A DNA stretch of 64,000 nucleotides, taken from assembly GCF_001704415.2 (NCBI RefSeq), contig NW_017189729.1, positions 124,001-188,000 of the forward strand, in the 5' to 3' direction. Below the pieces are notes generated by a model. It was not told the DNA's origin. It saw only the letters and a list, made by a program, of their open reading frames with translations, and did not search any database. How positions within the stretch are numbered: the stretch's first letter is position 1; the number at the start of each line of letters is the position of its first letter. This document shows positions 54,689-64,000 of this stretch, piece after piece. The position numbers and the translations under genes are program-made. This DNA comes from Capra hircus. Its lineage: Eukaryota; Chordata; Mammalia; Artiodactyla; Bovidae.

Positions 54689-55980
54689 ATGGCAATGGGA
54701 TCATACTTACCAATAATTACCTTAAACATAAATGTGTTGAATGCCCCAACCAAAAGACAAAGACTGGATGAATGGATACAAAAACAAGAACCCTATATAT
54801 GTTGTCTACAAGAGACCCACCTCAAAACATGGGAAACATACAGACTGAAAGTGAAGGGCTGGAAAAATATATTCCACGCAAATAGAGACTAAAAGAAGGC
54901 AGGAGTAGCAATACTCATATAAGATGAAATAGACTTTAAAACAAAGGCTGTGAAAAGAGAGAAGAAGGACACCTCATAATGATCAAAGGATCAATCAAAG
55001 AAGATATAACAATTATGAATACATATACACGAAAATAGGAGTACCACAATATGTAAGATAAATGTTAACAAATATGAAAGGGGAAATTAACAATAACACA
55101 ATAATAGTGGGAGACTCTAATACCCCACACAAACCTATGGATAGATTAACTAAACACAAAATTAACAAGGAAACACAAACTTTAAATGATACAATAAACC
55201 AGTTACACCTAATTGATATCTATAGGACATTTCACCCCAAAACAATGAATTTTACCTTTTTGTCAAGCGTACATGGAACTTTCTGCAGGATAGATCACAT
55301 GCTGGGCCTAATTGATATCTATAGGACATTTCACCCCAAAACAATGAATTTCACCTTTTTCTCAAGCGTACATGGAACTTTCTGCAGGATAGATCACATG
55401 CTGGGCCATAAATCTAGACTTGGTTAGTTCAAAAAAATTGAAATTATTGCAACCATCTTTTTTGACCACAATGCATTAAGATTAGATCTCAATTACAGGA
55501 GAAAAACTATTAAAAATTCCTACATATGGAAGCTGAACAACACACTGCTGAATAACCAACAAATCACAGAAGAAATAAAAAAGGAAATCAAAGTATGCAT
55601 AGAAATGAATGAAAATGAAAACCCAACAACCCAAAACCTGCGGGACACTGTAAAACAGTGCTAAGGGGAAGGTTCATAGCAATCTAGGCATACCTCAAAA
55701 AACAAGAAAAAAGTCAAATAAATAACCTAACTCTACACCTAAAGCAACTAGTAAAGGAAGCAATGGAGAACCATAGGATTAGGAGAAGGAAAGAAATATT
55801 AATAAATCAGGGCAGAAATAAATGCAAAAGAAACAAATGAGACTGTAGCAAAAATTAAAAGCCAAAAGATGGTTCTTTGAAATGATAAACAAAATTGACA
55901 AAAGCATTAGCCAGACTCATCAAGAAATAAAGGGAGAAAAATCAAATCAATAAAATTAGAAATGAAAATGGAGCAATCAC
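54689..55980 (+). pseudogene. L1 C ORF2, endonuclease domain with 99-bp duplication
   Basis: ATG at 54689, then MAMGSYLPIITLNINVLNAP and LQETHLKTWETYRLKVKGWK, keeping the Asn and Glu residues, with a stop at 54892. Frame 55062-55427 keeps IIVGDSNTPHKPMD, where the family GDFN is GDSN: Phe is Ser, and Asp and Asn are kept. It then shows a 33-residue block twice (LIDIYRTFHPKTMNFTF to CRIDHMLG). The block holds the Thr and Asp of the active site. FFDHNALRLDLNYRRKTIK-type sequence follows at about 55450, with SDH changed. Confidence 0.88.
55208..55405 (+). repeat. 99-bp in-frame tandem duplication
   Basis: Unit 1 is 55208-55306 and unit 2 is 55307-55405. They differ at only about two bases ('gaattttacctttttgtcaa' against 'gaatttcacctttttctcaa'). 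L1 A and L1 B have one unit. Confidence 0.93.
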
Positions 55981-58590
55981 AATAGACAACAAAGAAATAC
56001 AAAGGATCATAAGAGACTATCAGCAATTATATGCCAATAAAAGGGACAACGTGGAAGAAATGGACAAATTCTTAGAAAAGTATAACTTTCCAAAACTGAA
56101 CCAGGAAGAAATAGAAAATCTTAACAGACCCATCACAAGCACAGAAATTGAAACTCTAATCAGAAATATTCCAGCAAACAAAAGGCCAGGTCCTGATGTC
56201 TTCACAGCTGAATTCTACCAAAAATTTAGAGAAGAGATAACACCTATCCTACTCAAATTTCCAGAAAATTGTAGAGGAAGGTAAACTATCAAGCTCATGC
56301 TATGAGGCCACCATCACATTAATACCAAAACCTGACAAAGATGCCACAAAAAAAGAAAACTACAGACCAATATCACTGTTGAACATAGATGCAAAAATCC
56401 TTAACAAAATTCTAGCAATCAGAATCCAACAACACATTAAAAAGATAATACACCATGACCAAGTGGGCTTTATCCCAGGGATGCAAGGATTCTTCAGTAT
56501 CCACAAATCAATCAATGTAATACACAACATTAACAAATTGAAAAATAAAAGCCATATGATGATCTCAATAGATGCAGAAAAAGTCTTTGACAAAATACAA
56601 CATCCATTTATGATAAAACCCCTCCAGAAAGCAGGCATAGAAGGAACATACCACAGCATAATAAAAGCTATATATGACAAACCCACAGCAAACATTATCC
56701 TCAATGGTGAAAAATTGAAAGCATTTCTCCTAAAGTCAGGAACAAGACAAGGGTGCCAACTTTCACCGCTACTATTTAACATATTTCTGGAAGTTTTTGC
56801 AACAGAAATCAGAGCAGAACGAGAAATAAAAGGAATCCAAATTGAAAAAGAAGAAGTAAAACTCTCACTGTGTGCAGATGACATGATCCTCTACATCGAA
56901 AACCCTAAAGATTCCAGCAGAAACTTATTAGAACTAATCAATGAATATAGTAAAGTTGCAGGATATAAAATAAACACACAGAAATTCCTTGCATTCCTAT
57001 ACACTAATAATGAGAAAATAGAAAGAGAAATTAAAGAAACAATTCCATTCAGCATTGCAATGAAAAGAATAAAATACTTAGGTATATATCTATAAAGAAA
57101 CTAAAGACCTATACATAGAAAACTATACAACACTGTGAAAGAAATCAAAGAGGACACTAATAGATGGAGAAATACACCATGTTCATGGATCGGAAGAATC
57201 AATATAAGGAAAATGAGTATACTACCGAAAGCAATGTATAGATTCAACACAATCCCTCTCAGGCTACCAACGGTATTTTTCACAGAGCTAGAACACAGAA
57301 TTTCACAATTTGTATGGAAATACAAAAAAAAACTCGAATAGCCAAAGCAATCTTGAGAAAGAAGAATGGAACTGGAGGAATCAACCTGCCTGACTTCAGG
57401 CTCTACTACGAAGCCACAGTTATCAAGACAGTATGGTACTGGCACAAAGACAGAAATATAGATCAATGCAACAAAATGGAAAGCCCAGAGATAAATACAC
57501 AAACGTATGGACATCTTATCTTTGACAAATAAAGCAAGAATATACAATGGAGTAAAGACAATCTCTTTAACAAGTGGTGCTGGGAAAACTGGTCAACCAC
57601 TTGTAAAAGAATGAAATTAGAACACTTTTAACACCATAGACAAAAATAAACTCAAAATGGATTGAAGACCTAAACATAAGACCAGAAACTATAAAAGTCC
57701 TAGAGGAAAACATAGGCAAAACACTCTCCGACATAAATCAGAGCAGGATCATCTATGACCCACCTCCCAGAGAATTGGAAATTAAAGCAAAAAGAAACAG
57801 ATGGGACCTAATTTAACTTAAAAGCTTCTGCGTGACAAAGGAAATTATAAGCAAGGTGAAAAGACAGCCTTCAGAATGGGAGTAAATAATAGCAAATGAA
57901 GCAACTGACAAAGAATTAATCTCAAATATCTACAAGCAACTTCTGCAGTTTAATTCCAGATTAATATACGACCCAATCAAAACATGGGCCAATGAACTAA
58001 ATAGACATTTCTCCAAAGAAGACATACAGATGGCTAACAAATACATGAAAAGATGCTCAACATCACTCGTTATCAGAGAAATGCAAATCAAGACCACAAT
58101 GAGGTATCATTTCACACCAGTCAGAAAAGCTGTGATCCAAAAGTCTACAAGCAATAAATGCTGGAGAGGGTGTGGAGAAAAGGGAACCCTCTTACACTGT
58201 TGGTGGGAATACAAACTAGCACAGCCACTATGGAGAACAGTGTGGAGACTCCTTAGAAAACTGGAAATATAACTGCCTTATGACCCAGCAATCCCACTGC
58301 TGGACATACACACCGAAGAAACCAGAATTGAAAGAGACACGTGTACCCCAATGTTCATCACAGCAATGTTTATAATAGCCAGGACATGGAAACAACCTAG
58401 ATGTCCATCATCAGACGAATGGATAAGAAAGCTATGGTACATATAGACAATGGAGTATTCCTCAGCCATTAAAAAGAATACATTTGAATCAGTTCTAATG
58501 AGGTGGATGAAACTGGAGCCATTATACAGAGTGAAGTAAGCCAAAAAGAAAAACACCAATACAGTATACTAACACATATATGTGGAATTT
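55981..58590 (+). pseudogene. L1 C ORF2, reverse transcriptase and C-terminal domain
   Basis: Frame 56051-56284 reads MEEMDKFLEKYNFPKLNQEE and NKRPGPDVFTAEFYQKFREE. After a frameshift, a 238-codon frame from 56379 holds QVGFIPGMQGFFSIHKSINV, motif A MISIDAEKVFDKIQ, motif B KSGTRQGCQLSPLLFNIFLE and motif C LSLCADDMILYIEN. Family FADD is CADD, and GCPLSP is GCQLSP; the two Asp are kept. Further frames carry FAPVRKAVIQKSTSNKC-type sequence and the cysteine block CWRGCGEKGTLLHCWWEY, whose last Cys is Tyr. The normal end IYGI-stop is ICGI-TAG near 58590. At least five breaks. Confidence 0.88.
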
Positions 58591-58982
58591 AGAATGATGG
58601 TAATGGTAACCCTGTATGCGAGACAGCAAAAGAGACATAGATGTATAGAACAGACTTTTGGACTCTGTGGGAGAGGGAGAGGGTGGGATGATTTGTGAGA
58701 ATGGCATTGAAACATGTATACTATCACATAAGAGACCAATCGCCAGTCTAGGTTTGATAGAGGATACAGGATGCTTGGGGCTGGTGCACTGGGATGACCC
58801 AGAGAGATGATATGGGGAGAGTGGCACAAGGGGGTTCAGGATTGGGAACTCGTGTACATCTGTGGCAGATTCATATCAATGTATGGCAAAACCAATACAG
58901 TATTGTAAAGTAAAAAATAAATAAATAAATAAATAAAATAATAATACTAAATAAATAAAAATTAAAGAGCACACACACAAAA
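58591..58982 (+). other. L1 C 3'UTR and tail
   Basis: Standard L1 3'UTR ('gagaatggcattgaaacatg', 'gtgcactgggatgacccaga', 'atgtatggcaaaaccaatac'), then a (TAAA)n-like tail to about 58960 and a short 'gcacacacacaaaaaaa' spacer. Confidence 0.8.
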
Positions 58983-59965
58983 AAAGTGGGCCAATGAACT
59001 AAATAGACATTTCTCCAAAGAAGACATACAGATGGCTAACAAACACATGAAAAGATTCTCAACATCACTCATTATCAGAGAAATGCAAATCAAAACCACA
59101 ATGAGGTACCATTTCACTCCAGTCAGAATGGCTGCGATCCAAATGTCGACAAGGAATGAATCCTGGAGAGAGTGTGGAGAAAAGGGAATCCTCTTACACT
59201 GTAGATGTGAATGCAAACTACTACAGCCACTATGGAGAATGGTGTGGAGATTCCTTAAAATCTGGAATTAGAACTGCCTTCTGACCCAGCAATCCCACTA
59301 CTGGGCATACGCACCAAGGAAACCAGAATTGAAAAAGACACATGTACCCCAATGTTCATTGCAGCACTGTTTATAATAGCCAGGACATGGAAGCAATCTA
59401 GATGTCCATCAGTAGATGAATGAATAAGAAAGCTGTGGTACATATACACAGTGGAGTATTACTCAGCCATTAAAAATAATACATTTGAATCAGTTCTAAT
59501 GAGGTGGATGAAACTGGAGCCAATTATACAGAGTGAAGTAAGCCAGAAAGAAAAACACCAATACAGTATACTAACGCATATATATGGAATTTAGAAAGAT
59601 GGTAACAATAACCCTGTATGCGAGACAGCAAACGAGACACAGATGTATAGAACAGTCTTTTGGACTCTGTGGGAGAGGGAGAGGGTGGGATTATTTGGGA
59701 GAATGGCATTGAAACATGTATAATGTCATATAAGAAATGAATCGTCAGTCCAGGTTTGAGGCAGGATACAGGATGCTTGGTCCTGGTGCACTGGGATGAC
59801 CCAGAGGGATGGTATGGGGAGGAAGATGGGAGGGGGCTTCAGGATGGGGAACATGTGTACACCCGCGGCAGATTCATGTTGATGTATGGCAAAACCAATA
59901 CAATATTTTAAAGTAATTTGCCTCCAATTAAAATAAATAAATTTAAATTTAAAAAAATAAAAGAA
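58983..59965 (+). mobile_element. L1 3' end (third in the compound block)
   Basis: Starts in the ORF2 C-terminal region ('gtgggccaatgaactaaata'), reads EDIQMANKHMKRFSTSLIIR and SWRECGEKGILLHCRCECKL (first Cys of the cysteine block is Ser), and ends with the 3'UTR and A-rich tail. It repeats sequence already present in L1 C. It is either a separate truncated insertion or the surviving 3' end of L1 B. Confidence 0.88.
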
Positions 59966-61554
59966 AATTTTAAAATAAAAGGAAAATTAGGAATAGTGTA
60001 CAATCATAAAGCATATAAGATTTTCAAGAAGAAATAGACTGTAAAATACTGCAGATCCATAAAGAAAAATATACAATTAAAAAAGAGAAAGCATTTTATT
60101 AAAATCATGGGGCTACATAAAATAGAATTTTAGTTCATTCTTAGATGGATCAACCATAGAAAGAGGAATACTCTTGAGTCTTGAAAGAAGGATAATTATA
60201 ATCAAATGCATGATGTAGCCCAAGTTGAATAGAGTTTGGCCTGTAGAACTCAAATACAAAATGTTGGGCATGTAATCTCCAATACCCATGGGTTTTTATT
60301 TTTGTTTGATTAATATGGAAAAACTAATGAAAGAGAAAACCTATTATACCTTTCAAATAATTTAATCCCTTATCTGTTTGCCATTCTACTGTACCCAGCA
60401 CAGGTGATAAAATTTATTTCTTCTGTTTCCTGCCCTGTAAATGGAAATACAGCATACAACCCACAATATTTACTAGCTAGACAAATACAACTGGCCAACT
60501 AACTTCTTCCTTCCCTTTCTATAACTCCATGCAATGATAGCCACACTGTGTTGAAATTTCATCTTTAGGTACTTTCCCACTACCATCTTTGATTTCTACT
60601 TTCCTTCCAGGTGCTCCCCAACTCCATCATGCAATACTACAGACAAATGGCTGTGGCTTCAAATTAATAGATTAAAAATTTTAAAGCAATAAGACTACAG
60701 GGAATCTGCCAGCAGATAAATCAATGTTCCAGAGTAATTTGACTAGTCTCAACTTGCCAGTTCATTTTTCAGGGTAGCAGGGCATGTTCACTAAGTAATT
60801 CCTAGCAGTTTGCAAAGGTTGGTAGTACCTTTTTTCAAGTAATCAGATCAATGGAAATTGTATCATAGAAGTTACTGCTTTTGCACACATGTGACACGAA
60901 AGAGATATCATTTGGCTTATGTTTAATCCTTAATCCTGACGTTCTGGAACCAAAAATCTTAAAATAGTATATAATTAGTGATATCAAAGAGGTTATTAGA
61001 GTGAAAAATGTAATTGAAGCTTAGTATGTATTCACTAAGTACTTTTTTAAAGAGAGCTCTAAGCAAGCATTTATTCTAATATCCTCATTTTCAGAATCTT
61101 AAGCTGGCCTTGAATAAATTAAATATTAGGATAAATCACACTTAGAATCAAGATTAGAATTATATGAAATCACATGTTTTGTCTTATTATTTCTGTTGTA
61201 CACTCAAGTAACATTTTGTTTTGTATTCTCACCAGAGTATCAGCCCCTCAGTGATCAAACCAATCTTTGTTTTCTCTATATTTATAGTAGATAAAATATT
61301 TTGATGTCATTAATGAATGATATAAAATACTTCTGTTAAAAGAACTTGATACTCAAAGCAAATTGACAAAATTTGTCACACTATTCAAGTATTTTATTTT
61401 TATTTTAAAGAGAATAAAACATTTGTATGCAATTACTAACTTGCTGTACTAATTTAGACAGTCCTATGTCAAAAGTGATTCTGTTTTGACCATAATAGCC
61501 TTTGCTCACCTTTGTAAGTAAAGCAGACAAGAGGGCAGAGCTTACACAAAGACA
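59966..61554. other. Unique stretch, partly conserved-element-like
   Basis: No gene or repeat recognised. 60690-61050 is repeat-free with even composition. Confidence 0.4.
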
Positions 61555-61807
61555 AGGACGTGGGGAAGAGCATGGGATAGTTGAAGAATAGAGAGAAGTT
61601 TAATAAGGTTATACGATACACAGTATTTGAGGAAGAAGTTGTAGATGATGATAAAAATCATGCTGAGGCAGGACCAGAAAGACTCTTTCTCCATGTTAAG
61701 GAACTTGAACTTTACTGTCAATAACAAGGCATAGAAAAATTTCAAGCAAAGGATAATAAGAGATGGGTATTTCTGAAAGATCTGAAATGCTACTGAGAAG
61801 GTAATAG
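61555..61807 (+). mobile_element. Ancient mammalian repeat, unnamed family
   Basis: 'ccatgttaaggaacttgaac' followed by 'tttactgtcaataacaaggc' and 'aatttcaagcaaagg' matches the 'ggccatgttaaggagtttgg' part of the same old family as 7796-8255. Confidence 0.35.
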
Positions 61808-61819
61808 GCAGGAAGGCTG

Positions 61820-61948
61820 CTGCTGCTGCTGCTAAGTCGCTTCAGTCATGTCTGACTCTGCGACCCCATGGACAGAAGCCCACCAGGCTCCTCTGTCCCT
61901 GGGATTCTCCAGGCAAGAATACTGGAGTGGGTTGCCATTTCCTTCTCT
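61820..61948 (-). mobile_element. BOV-A2-type SINE, single monomer
   Basis: Inverted AGC tail (GCT repeats) and one BovA monomer to 'gccatttccttctct'. Flanks 'ggcaggaaggct' (61808) and 'ggcaagaaggct' (61949) form a 12-bp TSD with one mismatch. Confidence 0.9.
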
Positions 61949-61958
61949 GGCAAGAAGG

Positions 61959-62732
61959 CTAGGGGTCTTCAAATGGAGGAAATAAGCTGCAAGTGTCAGA
62001 CACTTTTTCTCTCTCTCTTAAGCAGCAGGAGGAAACAAACTATAAGTGTCAGATTTATTTTCACTTCTCCATACAAAATTAAAAGGAGGTTTCTTTTAAA
62101 CGTCTGTGTTGGCATGACAACACCTGGTCCCACCTGAACTTAACTTTTCTCAAACCTTGAGCTAACCAATGCATTTTTCTTATGGAAATATTTTTCTTAA
62201 GCTATGTTAATGAACTATGTATTTACCCTAGACTCTGTCTTTCTTCAAGTCGGTTCCGTCTAAGACTCAGAACCAATAATGTCTCAACAAACCAAGATGT
62301 TTTATTCATACAATTGTTCTCCTAATCTACGTTAATAAGACTATGTATTTGCTTGGAACCCGGCCTCTCTTAAAGAGTCATGTAAATCATTTCATGGCCC
62401 AGGAACACTCACCTTGTGCCAATGCTCTCAAAATGTATGTTGTGGGTGAGGGGCCTGGTGCCACTCTCTGAGTTTTGAGACATTTCCTTTCTCTAATCAG
62501 TAGCCTGCTAGTAGGTATATAACTTCCTGCTAAAGACAGGGGGGCACTCTTTCTGATCCCTACTGATGTCTATGTCAGAAGTTTTCTCTAACTCTTTTAT
62601 ACTTTAATAAAACTTTATTACATAAAAGTTCTGAGCAATAAAGCCTTCTCACTGGCCCCAGATTGAGTTCCTTTCCTCTGGAGGCCAAGAATCCTGGCAT
62701 CATTCATGGCTCAGCAACAAGTTTTCACTACA
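61959..62732 (+). mobile_element. Probable solitary ERV LTR (ruminant BTLTR-like)
   Basis: About 775 bp without coding content. It has LTR features in order: a TATA-like 'ggtatataacttcctgc' near 62515, AATAAA signals near 62606 and 62638, then a U5-like end 'ggaggccaagaatcctggca' and 'ggctcagcaaca'. 'gaagg' on both sides (61954-61958 and 62733-62737) may be a 5-bp TSD, giving a CA right end but an altered left end. No gag, pol or env sequence adjoins it. The family is inferred. Confidence 0.5.
62510..62645 (+). promoter_or_regulatory. LTR core promoter and polyadenylation signals
   Basis: 'tatataa' near 62516-62522, and 'aataaa' near 62606-62611 and 62638-62643, spaced as in a retroviral U3-R region. 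Activity unknown. Confidence 0.4.
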
Positions 62733-62737
62733 GAAGG

Positions 62738-63317
62738 TTGATCCGTCGACTACAACTAGGACTAATGTTAAAGTACGGTCCTTTGGGGATTTTAAACATG
62801 GACAAAATTATGGAAGCTAAGCATTTTATCTTCAGTTAATGCTTATGTTTAACTTTTGGAAAACCACAATATATCAGTTCCTATTAGTTAGAAATTACTA
62901 GTATAAAATCAATAGAAAATAAATCTGAATATGTAAACTTGAGTGTTCATTGCTGTTCAACTGAACAAAATTAATATTTAGGCAAACATTTTTATTTGGA
63001 ACTCCTGAAAAACATACAAAAGAAAACAAAGAATTTTATTTTACATAACTCATTCAAAAAATGCTATTTTTATCTTTTATTGCCTTTTTTTTAAACAGAA
63101 ACTTGACATTTATTGTGCAACTTTATCTCCAACAGAATATGTGGCATTCTAGAGGTATATGAAGTAATAAAATTAATTCTCCAAATAGAACACCTGAAAT
63201 AACTGGCTCTAGTAATAAATGTTTCTTATAATTAAAATATTGAATGTTTAAAAAACTCATAACATTTTAAGTTCCTAAAAGAAATGTGCGTATCACTTAA
63301 AAAACAACTTACTCTTC
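62738..63317. other. Unique AT-rich stretch
   Basis: Nothing recognised. Confidence 0.5.
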
Positions 63318-63498
63318 TATATAATTTGCTTTATAATACTGTGCTGGTTTCTGCCATACATCAACATGAATGAGCCATAGGTATACATATATCCCTTCCC
63401 TCCTGACCTCCCTCGCAACCCCACCCCTCTAGGTTGTCACAGAACACTGGGTGTGAGCTTCCTGTGGCATACAGCAAATTGCCACTGGCTCTTTGCTT
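63318..63498 (-). mobile_element. Older L1 3' end (part 1)
   Basis: 'ttataatactgtgctggttt', 'gccatacatcaacatgaatg', 'agccataggtatacatatat' and 'cctctaggttgtcacagaac' match an older artiodactyl L1 3'UTR on the minus strand. Confidence 0.75.
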
Positions 63499-63890
63499 TA
63501 AGAATTGATGCTTTTGAACTGTGGTGTTGCAGAAGACTCTTGAGAGTCCCTTGGACTGCAAGGAGATCCAACCAGTCTGTTCTGAAGGAGATCAGCCCTG
63601 GGATTTCTTTGGAAGGAATGATGCTAAAGCTGAAGCTCCAGTACTTTGGCCACCTCATGTGAATAGTTGACTCATTGGAGAAGACTTTGATGCTGGGAGG
63701 GATTAGGGGCAGGAGAAGAAGGGGACGACAGAGAATGAGATGGCTGGATGGCATCACGGACTCGATGGACACGAGTCTGAATATACTCCGCGAGATGGTG
63801 ATGGACAGGAGGCCTGGCGTGCTGCGATTCATGGGGTCACAAAGAGTCGTACACGACTGAGTGACTGAACTGAACTGAACTGAACTGAAT
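63499..63890 (+). mobile_element. BovB 3' fragment nested in L1 3' end
   Basis: 'aagaattgatgcttttgaac' to a GAACT-repeat tail. Frames read RIDAFELWCCRRLLRVPWTA, RRSNQSVLKEISPGISLEGM and GGIRGRRRRGRQRMRWLDGI. L1 sequence resumes after it. Confidence 0.92.
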
Positions 63891-64000
63891 GTAAGTTTCC
63901 ATGTTATTCCTTCCATACATCTCACCCTCTCCTCCTCTCTCTCGTGTCCGTAAGTCTATTCTCTATGTCTTCTTCATTTCTTCCTTGTAACTAAATTATT
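63891..64000 (-). mobile_element. Older L1 3' end (part 2)
   Basis: 'gtaagtttccatgttattcc', 'catctcaccctctcctcctc', 'gtgtccgtaagtctattctc' continue the L1 3'UTR interrupted at 63498; it runs off the right edge. Confidence 0.7.

Larger units (their letters stand above)
48366..58950 (+). mobile_element. L1 C: end-to-end ruminant L1 with two nested BovB copies
   Basis: Starts at 'ctaaagatggcagaggaata' and ends in a (TAAA)n-rich tail near 58920-58950. Without the two BovB insertions it is about 8.0 kb, a full-length size for this family. Both ORFs are broken by stops, a homopolymer, insertions and a 99-bp duplication. Confidence 0.92.

Noticed and set aside
55062..55427. Duplicated endonuclease block as an assembly artefact
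   Set aside because: Kept as a finding instead: the two units differ at about two positions, which argues against simple read duplication, although only reads can settle it.
56379..57095. 238-codon ORF as a possible host gene
   Set aside because: It carries L1 RT motifs A, B and C in the order of L1 ORF2, inside L1 C.

Overview
This 64-kb window is mammalian nuclear DNA from a ruminant, most likely a bovid. The diagnosis rests on lineage-specific repeats seen directly: about a dozen BovB (RTE-type) LINEs, the BovB-derived SINEs Bov-tA and BOV-A2, and L1 copies with the ruminant (L1-BT-like) 5'UTR, ORFs and 3'UTR. No host protein-coding exon, tRNA, rRNA or CpG island was recognised. The window looks like a gene desert or a large intron. 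Almost every long open reading frame is a decayed retrotransposon fragment or its antisense shadow. Family names are from memory of the consensus sequences; no database was searched.

Layout. 1-3.6 kb: an older L1 3' end split by a BovB, then a decayed mariner holding an L1 stub and another BovB, then a Bov-tA. 3.6-16.3 kb: mostly old single-copy DNA with L2, MIR, a Tigger-type MITE, an old L1, an unnamed ancient repeat, two BovB fragments, an L1 3' end and three SINEs. 16.3-24.2 kb: an end-to-end but dead L1 ('L1 A') carrying a BovB with a clear target-site duplication (TSD). 24.2-33.4 kb: mostly unique DNA with MIRs, an MLT1 LTR, an L1 3' end, a BovB and two Bov-tA. 33.4-36.1 kb: the longest BovB, flanked by a 9-bp TSD. 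36.1-43.9 kb: unique DNA and a nested BovB/L1/SINE cluster. 43.97-60 kb: a compound L1 block in which L1 B breaks off in its endonuclease domain and abuts the 5' end of L1 C. L1 C holds two BovB copies, one with an inverted 5' part, and is followed by a third L1 3' end. 60-64 kb: old unique DNA, a probable solitary ERV LTR, and an L1 3' end split by a BovB.

How the parts relate. L1 encodes ORF1p (RNA chaperone) and ORF2p (endonuclease plus reverse transcriptase). BovB encodes one endonuclease/reverse-transcriptase protein. The SINEs encode nothing and share the BovB 3' tail, so they are expected to use the BovB machinery. All copies here are broken by stops, frameshifts, truncation or altered motif residues, so none looks autonomous. 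The nesting gives a relative age order: mariner, L2, MIR, MLT1 and old L1 first, then ruminant L1, BovB and Bov-tA.

No new biological system was identified. The items most worth checking are a BovB with a twin-priming-like 5' inversion, a 99-bp in-frame duplication in the L1 C endonuclease, three copies of one target sequence around serial insertions, and several repeat-free AT-rich blocks that resemble conserved non-coding elements.
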